Notes under the pieces: model-generated | The model's input: only the letters and a program-made list of their open reading frames with translations | The model's database searches: none | What the model was told of the DNA's origin: nothing | DNA from: CAZZNY01 sp964655935 | GTDB lineage: Bacteria; Patescibacteriota; Gracilibacteria; BD1-5; UBA2023 | Assembly: GCA_964655935.1 (NCBI GenBank) | Contig: CAZZNY010000002.1 | Span: 234,853-298,852 of the forward strand | DNA length: 64,000 nt | Direction of reading: 5' to 3' | In this document: piece after piece, positions 39,601 through 50,432 of the stretch | How the letters are laid out: each line of letters opens with the position of its first letter | Position numbering within the stretch: the first letter of the stretch is position 1 | Program-made: the position numbers and the translations under genes

Positions 39601-42504
39601 AGTAGCCCTTGCAGCCTGTAACGCTTCACTAAGAATTTTTATTGCATCCTTCTGAGTAGTATCTGTTCAAATCTGACTTAAGATACTCAATACTTTATTC
39701 GCCTCAGGAGATCAAAGTTTTACTGCTGTAGATCAAAGTTCACTTGCAATAGATCGCACTTCTGTAAGAGTCATATTCGCATATCTTGCCGCAAAAAATG
39801 CATCAACTCATTTCACAGCCCCACCCGTCACAGCAAACATTGCAAAATCTTTCAAAAATGTAGTTGGTCGAAAACCTTCTATTAAACCATTGTTAAATCC
39901 TTCTCCAAAATTTTTTCCATAAAAATAATTATCAGATAGTGCATGTCCTGCACTTCAGATTGTTGCATTTGCAATAGTAAAATTAACAGACATTAATACT
40001 GCACCACTCCAAAATCATAGTCCACTCGAAGCAACAAGTCCTTCTTGAATAAGAACTGTGCTTATTCCTCGAGTCATAATATGGGCTGCTGCAGCAACCA
40101 CTGCTAGAATTATCAAACTCACTCAATGGTCTTTCCAGAGCTGTGACCAACTCGATTCTTTAAAAGCTGTGGGATCTTGTAATATACTAAAGAATTGTTC
40201 CATTTTTGGATCCTGCAAGATAGCTGATGTTTGATCAAACATGTGTACGAGACTTGCTAGTTGACGCTCTTGTGCATCAGTGAATTTACTTTCTCGTTGC
40301 AATGCAGAATGAATCATATCTCGTACTGCCTTGATATCTTGAGAATGTCATTGTAATTGCTTATATGCCACCTGTAATTTCCCACCTATGTCCCGCATAT
40401 TTTTAGTGAGTTCTGGGGTTTTTGGGGCATTTTCAATTCCTGAAAATAATGCCTGGAGAGGACTCAATAAACGAGCAAATTCCACACCGTCTTTCATTGC
40501 AGATTGATATCCAGGGTGTTTGCTAAGTATTTGTGACATGTGTCTTCCTGCGACATCACTTTTGAGCTGTATTTCATTAACTTTATTAGCAGGAATAGTT
40601 TTTATTTCATAATCTTTAAATTCTTGAATGGCACCAATAAAAACACCATTGGCTGGTTGTTGATCTCGAGGTATACTTTCATCTATCTGAGGATTAGTTA
40701 TACGAGATACAAGAGAGCATACACGATATTGAATTGAACCATCTGGTAATGTTCGGACAAGATAGTGTGATTTATTATCTCCAAAATCCTCTCCTCGAGA
40801 AGTTCAATCAAGATACATATCTCGTATATTCTGAATTCTAAATCATTTATCATAATATTCCTGATAAGCCTGAATTGGTTTTGTATACCGTTTTTGTTCA
40901 TCTGGAGATAGATTTCATATTTCCATATCTCGCGGAAAAACAACCAATCTCTTTGATTGAAGAAGTCCTGCAAGTTGTACCACATCTGTTGTTTCAGGAT
41001 CAAGACTAGATTGTTCCTTCTGCGCAATTCAAAGAGCTTCTGTAATATTTCCTGAATAATAAGCAGCATCAAAAGACCCAACTTTAGCTAATTTTTGAAT
41101 AATCCCTAGATCATGCTTCATTTGATCATTTAAATTTGGAAGAACATTATAAGCATACTGCAATAGTTGTTGTTTTTCCGCTTTTAATCCAATATCATTT
41201 GGGGAAGATTTTAAAGCCGCGGTAATAATGTCATATTGTATATGAATCATTTCTTGAATAGCTTTCCTTTCCTCAGAATATGCAGAATCAAGTTCTTGTC
41301 GAAGTAATTCAAGGGCGACATATCCCTGTTTCATTTCTTTTGCATTAATATCAATTTGATCAGCATCATCTACAATAGCATCACTTCCAGCTAACCTATA
41401 TAACCACCCAAAACAAGTACGCTCATAAATATTATTTCGAAATGGGACAATGCTCGTAATTCCCTGTACAGATCTGTCTACTCATCGAAATATTTCATCC
41501 ATTCGTTCTTGAACCGTTCCGCGTTTTGCGATTGATTGTTGAAGAATATTATACTTATTGTTAAGTTTTTGTAATTGAGGCGATACTAACATATCATTTG
41601 GTAATTGTCCTCCATTAACAATTATTCTCATTAAATATGCGTCTTTTATCACTCAAGACACACCTTTTGCCTCTGTTAACCACTTATTTCTTAGTGTATC
41701 CTGAAGTGCAAGTCGAGATTCTTTTAATATTTTCTGATTCAATCCAGCACTTTTTGCAGATTCAGGATTTCGCTTCATCCACTCCGATCCTAAAGTATTT
41801 ATATTTCTATAGTTACGCACCCTTATGTTTACTAGAGCATCTCCCAACTGTTTCTTAAGGACATCCACTTCCGTAGTATGAACAGAAGATTTTTGTACCA
41901 TCGAAAAAAATACTTGAAAACATCATTGTAATAGATTGTCATTATATGGCATATTTACTGCTTCGGCAGCCTTTTTTACTTCATTCATTTTACTCTTAAT
42001 AGACATGAGTTCAGCCTGCATCTTTGAAACAAGATAAAAATTTCATTCATTTTCAAGTTTCTGCAAAAGAATACGTATACCTTCTCGTAACATTGGATTA
42101 CCCATGTTCTTTTCAGTAATTTCAAAAACCTCTCAGAAAAAATTATCTGCTTTTTGTTGTATATCTTTTCTATGTTCTACAGAATCATTTGTACTATTAT
42201 TTTCCGAAACTGAACCAATGATATCAATTACTAATTTCTCCCAATCTCATTTTCAGGCATCAACACCTAATAAAATACAAAGTCATTTTTTATATTCTTC
42301 CTTGTCCAATACATTTTTTTCTGACAGATAGGCTCTATACAAGTCAACACAGAGAGATTTTTTGTTCTCTGGATCTTTTGAAAGAACTTCGATAATTTCT
42401 ACAGAGGAAATTTTTCACACCTCAGCATTCACCTCAATAGTTGCCTGTTGTGTGTTTTCGGGAGCCAAAATTTGTACTGGTCCTTGTTTTTTTTCTGTCG
42501 TCAT
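36616..42504 (-). CDS. Giant membrane-associated protein of unknown function (1962 aa, TGA=Gly)
   Basis: 1963 codons in one frame if TGA is Gly. Pieces read from both ends and in the middle connect without TAA/TAG. No family is recognised. About 780 N-terminal residues are mostly helical and charged (e.g. EVDVLKKQLGDALVNIRVR; QELDSAYSEERKAIQEMIH). A hydrophobic region at about 790-845 (VSLIILAVVAAAAHIMTRG and LWFWSGAVLMSVNFTI) looks like two TM helices; further candidates are at about 1225-1245 (YAIPALFVLFASPAFG) and about 1545 (GFLGVLVGLGAMFAF). The C-terminal 400 residues are again helical. It has its own promoter after the terminator of the upstream 100-residue gene and is the last gene of an 11-kb unknown cluster. 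Confidence 0.85.
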
Positions 42505-42592
42505 ATTATTATGTAAGAAAATATAGAAGGAGAGTGGGTTTATATAAAGCAAAATCATGTTTTATATATCCCTCACCTATACCCGTGTATCA

Positions 42593-42621
42593 ATCTTAAC
42601 ATATAATTTTTTTTTGGTCAA
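42593..42621 (-). promoter_or_regulatory. Promoter of the giant gene
   Basis: On the minus strand: TTGACC (42616-42621), 17-bp spacer, TAAGAT (42593-42598). The -35 abuts the upstream terminator hairpin. Confidence 0.6.
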
Positions 42622-42650
42622 AAAATAGGCTTGACAGACAAGCCTATTTT
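42621..42650 (-). terminator. Terminator of the 100-aa gene
   Basis: AAAATAGGCTTG-N5-CAAGCCTATTTT. On the minus strand the stem is followed by TTTTTGACC. Confidence 0.8.
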
Positions 42651-42665
42651 GTTTATTTATATCAC

Positions 42666-42968
42666 CTATAATCCTATAGTTCCTACAATATCCTCATTTA
42701 TAATTTTTTCATAATGTTCTCTTTTGTAAATAATTCCCATCCGTTCCTTTGAAATTTTATATTTAGACATTATTTCATAATCTTGATCGTACTGAGCCAT
42801 CTTTTGTTCAAACAAAGATGATAGATTGTATATGGTATATTCCGAAACGTTCGAATTTTGCATAAGCATCTTAATAGCAGGAACAATATTGCCATCAGAA
42901 GTTCCTTGTTTAAGGAAAAACAGAAGCTGATCCCGTTTTTTGTTTGCTTGTGGAGTAAGAATATTCAT
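42666..42968 (-). CDS. Small hypothetical protein in the giant-gene cluster
   Basis: 100 residues (MNILTPQANKKRDQLLFFLKQG...), no TGA, stop TAG. It appears all-helical with alternating charged residues and no membrane segment (SSLFEQKMAQYDQDYEIMSKYKI). No family is recognised. It starts 18 bp after the stop of the 405-residue gene, so the two are probably co-transcribed, and it ends at a clear terminator. It may be a partner or chaperone of the larger proteins, by position only. Confidence 0.65.
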   Translation of the reverse strand: MNILTPQANKKRDQLLFFLKQGTSDGNIVPAIKMLMQNSNVSEYTIYNLSSLFEQKMAQYDQDYEIMSKYKISKERMGIIYKREHYEKIINEDIVGTIGL

Positions 42969-42986
42969 AAAAACTAACCTAAAATA

Positions 42987-44204
42987 TTAAACTTGTTCAA
43001 TTTTAAGATCAAATATATAATTAAAGTAGTGGGATTTGAGTACATATTCGTCGGGGGGATTCTTTCCGTTACCAGCAGTGTCCACAAGACGTGAAAGACT
43101 AACTTTTGTATCACCAAATTGTAAAAAATCTTGTTTTCATTCAGAGACAATTTTAGCAGCGGGTAACTTATTATTTCCTGGCAAGTTCACTTTTCATAAA
43201 ATAGGTTTTACGATTTGATAATCCACTGGTCCAATTTTTATTGATCCTACTTCACCATCTTTATTGATATCCATCAACAGAGCTCAATTTTTATAATTAA
43301 CTGATCCGTCTGAATTGGGAACTAATTCACCATGTCAACATTTTGGTGTATAATTTATATCAGCAATTATCGGAGCTTTTTTTGTTCCATCTTTATTTTT
43401 ATCTCCAAATATTGAGTCAAATGGATGCACTAAAAAATTTGCCATGTCAGCTCTCCATCCGGTATCACCTTTAAAACATCACAATGCCGTTAAAAAACCC
43501 GCAATCACAGCCGCCATTCCTTTTGGAATAAGAGGATTTTCTGCTGCCGATGCAATCCAATTGTCTTTTCGTTGTTTCGCTGTCTGTACAGCTGGAGTTA
43601 CCTCTGTTTTCACTTCTTGATTCTTAGACAATTCATCTGGAGATCCTGATTCCCACGATGCACCAGTAGGTGGTTCAGCTAATTTTGATTTAAGATCTAA
43701 CAAAAGTGAAGTTATATCTGTTGCTTCTTTTTTTGCTTCAATTGTTTTATCTATTAGTTCCTTAAATTCATTAAGTTGTGTCTCAATGAGTGATGTTATT
43801 GCAACATTATCTTTCAAAATATCTAAATCTTTTTGAATAATAGTAATTATTGCATCTCGTTTTAAAATAATTGTTGATTGAATCTCTGGTTTTTGAGAAA
43901 ATATTTCTGCTAATTCATTATATTCTTTTGTTAGTTGAGCAATAAGCACATCCTTTTTAAGAGATGTAACCGATATTTTTGCACATTCTGTCGGTACTGG
44001 TGTTTTTTTAATATCAGGAGTAACAACAGAAGGAGTCTCAGTAGCTGTTTTGCTCTCAGAAGGAACGTTTTTTCACATATTTTCTGAATTAGGGGGGCTA
44101 TCTTTCTTACCTGATAAAGCACCCCTTGCATCATCGTATACTTTTTTAATAGTTCCTACTCAATCCATAACACCCTGTGCTGCTTCTTTTAAATTATCTG
44201 CCAT
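42987..44204 (-). CDS. Unknown protein with coiled coil and EF-hand-like loops (405 aa, TGA=Gly)
   Basis: An N-terminal region with Pro/Thr/Ser-rich linker (about residues 50-80), a long helical coiled-coil section (about 85-200), another Pro-rich linker, a short hydrophobic stretch (GMAAVIAGFLTALG, about 235-250), and a C-terminal domain of about 150 residues. That domain has DKNKDGTK and DINKDGEVGS, Asp-rich loops like those of dockerin or EF-hand calcium sites, and a beta-rich end (GPVDYQIVKPILGKVNLPG). No family is assigned. It lies upstream of the 100-residue gene; a 14-bp tandem repeat precedes its start. Confidence 0.8.
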
Positions 44205-44242
44205 AAAACTATATAAATAAAACTATATAAATAAAACTATAC
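44204..44242. repeat. Tandem AAAACTATATAAAT repeat
   Basis: Two full 14-bp units and a third partial one lie between the 660- and 405-residue genes, touching the latter's start codon. Confidence 0.75.
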
Positions 44243-44260
44243 ATATCATTTTTTTATTTT

Positions 44261-46243
44261 TTATTCGGCTACTTTTGAGCTTAGTTTTTCTTTTATTGCT
44301 GTAATTATTGGCTTGTCTTCATCTGATGTTTCAATCTTATTAAGTGTTACTAAAAGTTCTCTTTTTGATCAAGCTCCATTCAGAGCCTTAATAAAATTCT
44401 CTTTAGTAATAACTCGTTGATTAATGGTTGATTTTCCAGTATAGCCATTTGCAATAGCAAGAATTTCCAGTTTAAGATTAGAATTAATTATATCTGAATT
44501 AATATTATCGGAATCCTTAGGTTTTCAAGTATTGTTATCTTTTATATGTTGAGTTGCTGTTATCTGTTGTCGAAGTTCAAGTTCCATTATTCCAGCAAGC
44601 GTAAATTCTTGTTCAGCTACTCAATAATTTTCCTTAATGAAATTAAGTGCTCATTTTCTATCCTGAACTTTTGTTGAGTGTGATTGTTGAATTTTATCTA
44701 AAAAAGTAGAAATAACATCACATATTTTTTGCTCTGCTTGTTGTTCTCATCAAAATTTCTTTGCAAATAAAGATCGTTCACTATCACTAAACAATGACTT
44801 ATAATTCTTAAGGGATACCTTATTGGTATCATCAACATTAACACCATAGTGTTTTTCTGGATCTTTTGAAAGATTAAATAAATCTACAGCTTTTTTACCA
44901 AAAAGAGACAATAATACTTCTATATTTTCTGGATCTTGTCAAAGAAGTTCTCCAAGCTCATAATAATTCTTCCTCACATCTCATCGGACAGAGGTTCATC
45001 AGGCTTTAAGCGCTTCGGCCATAACAGAATTTATACCACGGCTTGAATCTCAGTTATATGCTTTAGCAGCAACATTTGCTACTGCCCAAATTCCACCCCC
45101 TGCAAGTAAACCTTTCCAAATCTGTGATCTTTTACCTGTAACATCAAAAACACAAGTTGCCATAAACAATGTCATCAGAATAAAAATTTCTGGCCCTTTT
45201 AAATACTTTAGAATATCTCCAGGCTTCTCTAGGCCATCTCATAATCTCTGCATCATTTTACCACTAATATCTTGGGCATTACTCATAGAAAATGCAAGAT
45301 GCGTTGAGGCAAGTCCTGTTCTTGTGTGCTCTTTAATAGCCTTCTTCAAATAATCTAGATCTTCTTTTTTAATGGTGGGCGCATTTGCGTCATCTTTCAA
45401 ACAAGACAAGACTACATCTTTTTGATCAGGCGGTAAATTAACCATTTTTTCTACCTCTTGCGATGTAATTGAAGGAGTGGTTGATAAGGTTTTTATATTA
45501 TCACTTCCTCTTTGAGCATATTTTAAATACATATTTGCAAGCTCTTTGGGACCCATATCAGCGAGTTTTTCTGGATTAATTTTTGCTTCACGAAACATGT
45601 CTGACATATTATCTCTTCAACCAGAAGTGAGTGATCTTTCTAAAATAATTTGTTGAAAAGAATCCTGAAGATTTGGAAGTTTTGGGTTTGAGGCTTCTCC
45701 ATTGATTGCTCTCATATCTAAATTCACAATAGTACCTTGAGAATTTTTCACTACAAATCCACTTGCTCAAAAATATTCAATTCTATAATTATTTCCATAA
45801 ATTTTATCTATGAAATTCCTCATTTGTATTTGTTGTGGGGTTCCAATATTATCACTAAATAATTTTACAATTTGATCCCATACAGCCCCTATTCAGCGTG
45901 TTGCCCATTCCCAAAACTTTTCAAGCCCTTGTTTTCAGACCTCATATAAAGACCAGATTCCATCAATAATCGCATCTATAGCACCATAAATTACACCATT
46001 AGGTCATAAATCCATAAGTGGAATGTATGGGTCAATTGATTTTAGTCATTTTAAAATTGCTGTCTTCAATTTTTCTTTTGTGTCAACACCAGAAAAATTG
46101 AATTTTTCTTGATCAATTTTTTTAACATCAACTATTCCATCTAATTCTTTTTGGAGAATTGGCAAAATTTGCGATTCAGGAAGAGCGCGTCCAGTATTTA
46201 CTCTTCATTCCAAAAATGTGGTTTTTGTACCTTCAACTGCCAT
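44261..46243 (-). CDS. Unknown large protein of the giant-gene cluster (660 aa, TGA=Gly)
   Basis: 660 residues in one frame with many TGA glycines. It starts MAVEGTKTTFLEGRVNTG. Early segments include several Trp-rich stretches (DGIWSLYEVGKQGLEKFWEWATRGIGAVWDQIVKLF) that suggest amphipathic membrane-associated helices. The centre is helical, with a hydrophobic pair at about residues 355-400 (GPEIFILMTLFMATCVFDV and GLLAGGGIWAVANVAAKAY), and the C-terminal 200 residues are charged helices. Not recognised. Its promoter closely resembles that of the 469-residue gene next to it. Confidence 0.8.
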
Positions 46244-46279
46244 ATTTATATTATTAAAAATAATGTAATTTACTTTTTA

Positions 46280-46308
46280 AGTCTATCATTCTTTCTTCTT
46301 TCTGTCAA
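46280..46308 (-). promoter_or_regulatory. Promoter of the 660-aa gene
   Basis: On the minus strand: TTGACA (46303-46308), 17-bp spacer, TAGACT (46280-46285) followed by TAAAA. Nearly the same as the promoter at 47.8 kb. Confidence 0.75.
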
Positions 46309-46334
46309 AAATCCAACTTGACAACTTATAAAAT

Positions 46335-47744
46335 TTACCCGACTCTCTTCTCACTCTTATAAAAAACCACTCGTTCCATCGGTCTATGATAGCCACCACA
46401 AACTCTTTCAAGATATTCCTTCATAGGAATCGGAGCTGTATTTTTCTGACTCGTATAAGCATCGAGCACATACCACTGACCATCGGCCTCATTACGAAAT
46501 CCGAGTGCCCGATGTCCATAATACATTCCTTTATATTTTTTGTTACTATGAGTAAAAAGATCTACGACATTCGCTCATTTTTCCTCTTGAAACGATTTTA
46601 AGATATTTTCTGTCGAGTTTCCTTGTGTATCGATATGATTCACATATCCGACTCATCTTCATTTTGGAGTATCATAAGCCTTCTGGACTGCGCTAGCATC
46701 ACCACTAGGGAGTGTGAGTCAGAAAATATTGCTAGCATCAGTCTGGACGGTTGCAGAACATTTTGGTGTACCTTTTTCGCTATATTCGACTCATCGAGAT
46801 CGGATGATTCCAAAAGGAATGGTTCCTTTTTGATATGATTCTGCTCGTTGTTTCATGGCTTTTTGAACCACCTCTGGTTGTTTTGCTGGATCAAGACTAT
46901 CTTTTACATCCTCGACTTTGAGATCTTTTCCGAAAATTTTTCAGAAGAACGCAAGTAAAAACGTAATAAATACCTCCGCATCTTTTGGGTTGTCAGTCTT
47001 TGGAGCAAGTTTTGGTTCTTCTCCTTTTTTATAAGCTTCTAATATTTGTCGGCTATTATCTCGAAAACGAGCATCTTTCAAGAGATTTTCTCGATATGCA
47101 TCAGCATCTTTTTTTTCTTGTTCTGTAAGGGGTTTTACACCTTTTGAAAGTACCATAAGAGTCACCGTCTCCATTCATCATAAGACCAGTGATTCTCCGT
47201 CGGCATCTTGAAATCCTCCATTTGGTTTTCTCGCATATTCTTCTCCTTGATATTTTACCCGGAGAATCTCTGGTGGAACAAGAGCTTCTACCGGAAGATT
47301 TCCTTGTCGAAGTGATTCATTCTTTCCGAAAAAATATTTCAATTCATTTGTACCACCCTTGATCTTTATGCATTCCATCAGTGGAAATCCTTCACTCCGA
47401 AGCAGCAAAAGATCGCTCGCTGACATTTCAATAAATCTCTTATAAGATTGAACCTCAGGGGTGGAATCGGGAGTTTGTACGATTTTCTTGTATTTCTCAT
47501 TACTTAAAACAAGATCGATAAACCTCTTCTCAATCTGATCTCGCATCATATCAAGCCCCTGAAGTGACTCATGTGCTTGAAGTTTTGTATTTGTTTTATT
47601 TTCAGCAAAAACCTGTCGAGTTTTTGTGCGTCCAGAAAGAGCCTGGAGTTCAGTTTTTACTGGTAACTTCTTTGGCTGTTTTTCATATTTTTTCACTGGA
47701 GCTTCCGATGATTTCTTTGGCTCTTCGGGTATTGGGGGATTCAT
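46335..47744 (-). CDS. Unknown protein with a possible papain-like peptidase domain (469 aa, TGA=Gly)
   Basis: The N-terminal 45 residues are Pro/Lys-rich and probably disordered, followed by a helical domain (about 50-150) and a linker. The C-terminal third has a Cys in GTPKCSATVQTD (about residue 327), a His in YYGHRALGFRNEADGQW (about 409) and an Asp in YVLDAYTS (about 426). Order and spacing fit the Cys-His-Asp triad of papain-like/NlpC-type hydrolases. Several flanking glycines are TGA. The catalytic assignment is an inference. It is the first gene of the unknown cluster, with its own promoter. Confidence 0.75.
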
Positions 47745-47777
47745 AGAGAAGAAACGATACGTAATATATTCCCTTTA

Positions 47778-47806
47778 AGTCTACCATACATTCTTCTAAG
47801 CGTCAA
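47778..47806 (-). promoter_or_regulatory. Promoter of the 469-aa gene
   Basis: On the minus strand: TTGACG (47801-47806), 17-bp spacer, TAGACT (47778-47783) then TAAAG. Confidence 0.75.
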
Positions 47807-47835
47807 AAAATCCCCTTGACAAGCAGGGGGATTTT
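47805..47835 (-). terminator. Terminator of the exonuclease gene
   Basis: AAAATCCCCTTG/CAGGGGGATTTT hairpin directly after the convergently placed -35 box; on the minus strand it is followed by a T run. Confidence 0.8.
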
Positions 47836-47849
47836 AGATAATCGCTTTT

Positions 47850-48452
47850 TTAAAACAATCTCATCACTGAATTTTCTTCAAGCTGAATGACTCACTTTTT
47901 TACAAGTTCTGAAAAAGATTTTGTCGTCGCTTCTACGTCGATCATCGCATCATGCGCTCATTCAAACCATTCTCAGAAAAGTGTCTTATAGAGTTCATTT
48001 AGTTTCGGTGGCTTATATCCAAAACCTCGTCCTTGAAGCTGACAGAATTCAGTCGAAGTTCGCATCGTACAGATAGCTTTCATCGGCTGATAGTCACCTT
48101 TTCGTCCGATTCGCTCAAGTTCCAGTCGGACCACTTCTTCATCAAATTCGACATTATGTCCTACGACCGCATCAGCTGTATTAAGAAACTTCAGTATCTG
48201 ATCCATAACTTCTTCTATATAGGGAGCATTCTCGACGTCCCGATCATAGATTCCGTGAATCTGAGAGGCTGAAAATGGAATAGAAATTCTTGGTTTTACC
48301 ATAAGATTGATTCTTTCAATTTCAGAGAAACCATTCACCTGATCAACATTCCCGAGAATTCCTGCGAATTGAACAATATAGGGTTGCTGATCCGAAGTAC
48401 CGCCACGAACGGGAAATCCAGTAGTTTCTGTATCGAAAACGAAGACTTTCAT
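47850..48452 (-). CDS. DEDDh 3'-5' exonuclease (TGA=Gly)
   Basis: 200 residues. Exo I FVFDTETTGFPV (Asp-x-Glu), Exo II VVGHNVEFDEEVV, Exo III EGAHDAMIDVEATTKSF (His and Asp). This is the DnaQ/PolC epsilon type; without a polymerase domain it may proofread in trans or act in RNA or DNA turnover. The last 40 residues are only recovered with TGA=Gly (FGEWFEG). A tandem GTTACAAG array lies directly before the start. Confidence 0.9.
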
Positions 48453-48457
48453 AGAAT

Positions 48458-48492
48458 AGTTACAAGGTTACAAAGTTACAAGGTTACAAAGT
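48458..48492. repeat. Tandem GTTACAAAG array before the exonuclease start
   Basis: Four degenerate 9-bp units (AGTTACAAGGTTACAAAGTT...) begin 5 bp from the ATG. Confidence 0.75.
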
Positions 48493-48498
48493 AGTGTG

Positions 48499-48894
48499 CT
48501 ACTTTGGTTCGTATGATAGTTCTGATTTTTTGAGAGTATTTATAAAAGAAGATAGCATTTTTAGAAGAGCCAACATTTCTTCTTCAAGTTTTTTATAATC
48601 TTCTTCTAAAAGAAATTTAAGATTATATGCGAGAGTTGTTTGTGTTTCCAGTTCAGCTAATGATCATTTTGCAATATAGAGAAAATGGATGAATTCTTTC
48701 TGACCTCATCTCATGTTTCATTCAGCAATATTACTTGCAACAGAAACGCTCGCTCGCTTCATTTGATCTACCAATCAATAGGTTTCGGTCTTAGGAAAGT
48801 TTCTGGTAACAAGATAAAAATCTTCAGATAATTGCATAGCTTTCTGCCATACCTGAAGATTTTTATATCATAATCATGATTTTATTTCTTTCAT
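48499..48894 (-). CDS. Four-helix-bundle protein (S23/IVP family) (TGA=Gly)
   Basis: 131 residues. The sequence YKNLQVWQKAMQLSEDFYLVTRNFPKTETYGLVDQMKRASVS, then VASNIAEGNMRGGQKEFIHFLYIAKGSLAELETQ, is diagnostic of the 23S rRNA intervening-sequence/S23 four-helix bundle family (relatives include the Avd accessory protein of diversity-generating retroelements). Six or more glycines are TGA. No retroelement reverse transcriptase or template repeat is adjacent, so a DGR role has no support here. Between secY and an exonuclease gene, with tandem repeats on both sides. Confidence 0.9.
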
Positions 48895-48904
48895 TGTTAT
48901 ACAG

Positions 48905-48938
48905 CTTTGTAACTATGTAACATTGTAACTATGTAACT
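48905..48938. repeat. Tandem GTAACTATGTAAC array after secY
   Basis: Four degenerate units between the secY stop and the start of the four-helix-bundle gene. Confidence 0.7.
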
Positions 48939-48942
48939 TCTA

Positions 48943-50259
48943 CTAGTAGAATTTTTTGTAATCATAGCTCTTCAAATCAGAATCGATTCGTCGGATGAGA
49001 TCGAGAATAACACCTACTACGATGATAAGGGAAGCACCATTAATAAGGAAATCGAGTCGTCCAGAGCTGGTTACGTCAAGAATCTTGAAGTCATCATTCA
49101 GTTTTGTAACAATGTATGGAAACACTGCGATGAGTGCGAGGAATGCTCCTCCGAAAAGATTCAAGTGCGCTGAAGTTTTTCCGAGGTATTCTGCCGTATC
49201 TTTTCCTGGTCGAACTCCTGGGATATATCCTCCACGTTTCTGGATACTTTCTGCTACTTCTTCAGTATTAAATACTATAGAAACATAGAAATAACCGAAG
49301 GCGATGATAAGAAGGAAATATACAAGTATATAAAGCCATCCCGGATTATTCATACTGAAATTATTCACTAGGAACTGACCAATATTATATCCAGTACCCG
49401 TAGCTCGAGACTGAAGAACTTGACCGATGAGTGACGGAAAGGTAACAATAGAAACAGCAAAGATAATAGGAACCATTCCTGCTTGATTTACTCGGATCGG
49501 GAAGTATGATTTTTCGTATCTTCCAGTACGTGTATAGACCAAAGGAATTTTTCGATAACCTTCCGTGAAACGAATGATGATATAAATAACTCCAAGCGTT
49601 AGAACGAGAAGAACAGCCACGAGAAGATAACTCTGTGTAGAGAAATAACTCATAATATGTTGAGGAACACCTGCGAGAACTCCGGCGAAGATGATGATGG
49701 AAGAACCATTACCAATTCCGCTTTCATTAATAATTTCACCGAGCCACATAAGAAAGAGTGTACCTGCGGTAATCATAAGCATAGCAGGAAGAACTACTCC
49801 GATAAAATTACTGGTTTCGATAAGTTTGATACCTCCTGGCATAAGTGTGTTCAAAAGGAGAATCATTCCATAACTCTGTGCAAGAGCGAGTGGAAGAGTC
49901 AACCATCGTGTGTATTGATCAATTTTTTTCTGTCCAGAGGCCCCTTCTTTCTTAAGAGCTTCAAGCTGTGGAATAACTACTCCAAGAAGCTGGATAATGA
50001 TAGTCGCATTAATGTATGGAGAAAGACCCATGAGGATAATAGAAAACTGTTTGAGTCCTCCGCCCATGAGAGCAGAAAAGAAACCAAGACCAGTGTTTTG
50101 TTGCATGAAGGTGTTTAGATTTGCGAGTGCCGCAACATTTACTCCTGGAACTGGAAGTACAGACAGAAGCTTATAAACCACTACGAGAGCAATAGTGAAA
50201 ATAATTTTTTTCTTGATTGGCTCATTTGACCAGATTCGAGAGATATTTTTGAGAATCAT
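48943..50259 (-). CDS. secY: Protein translocase subunit SecY
   Basis: 438 residues, normal length. Ten TM helices are recognisable, e.g. KKIIFTIALVVVYKLLSVLPVPGV (TM1), the plug region GGGLKQFSIILMGLSPYINATIIIQLL, LMWLGEIINESGIGNGSSIIIFAGVLAG (conserved SGIGNG) and the cytoplasmic C5 loop PGVRPGKDTAEYL. Pore-forming channel of the Sec system together with SecE/SecG, not seen here. No TGA codon despite many glycines. Last gene of the ribosomal operon after rplO. Confidence 0.97.
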   Translation of the reverse strand: MILKNISRIWSNEPIKKKIIFTIALVVVYKLLSVLPVPGVNVAALANLNTFMQQNTGLGFFSALMGGGLKQFSIILMGLSPYINATIIIQLLGVVIPQLEALKKEGASGQKKIDQYTRWLTLPLALAQSYGMILLLNTLMPGGIKLIETSNFIGVVLPAMLMITAGTLFLMWLGEIINESGIGNGSSIIIFAGVLAGVPQHIMSYFSTQSYLLVAVLLVLTLGVIYIIIRFTEGYRKIPLVYTRTGRYEKSYFPIRVNQAGMVPIIFAVSIVTFPSLIGQVLQSRATGTGYNIGQFLVNNFSMNNPGWLYILVYFLLIIAFGYFYVSIVFNTEEVAESIQKRGGYIPGVRPGKDTAEYLGKTSAHLNLFGGAFLALIAVFPYIVTKLNDDFKILDVTSSGRLDFLINGASLIIVVGVILDLIRRIDSDLKSYDYKKFY

Positions 50260-50432
50260 AGAAGTAGAGAGGTTAGAACTTAGAGTTTAGAATTGAGAGA
50301 AAATAACACAAGAATAAGAAATATCTTATAAACTTTATGGACTTTACAGACTTTTGACTCCTGTGCAGTATACGGAAAATCTCAAAATGTAAAGAAAAAC
50401 CCCACATTGTCGTGCGGGGTTTTTGTTTGAAG

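Noticed and set aside
48499..48894. Diversity-generating retroelement (Avd-like protein)
   Set aside because: No reverse transcriptase, template repeat or variable-repeat target gene was found nearby; the four-helix bundle family is wider than Avd.
49657..50118. Long plus-strand frame opposite secY
   Set aside because: Shadow of secY, without a start signal or homology pattern.
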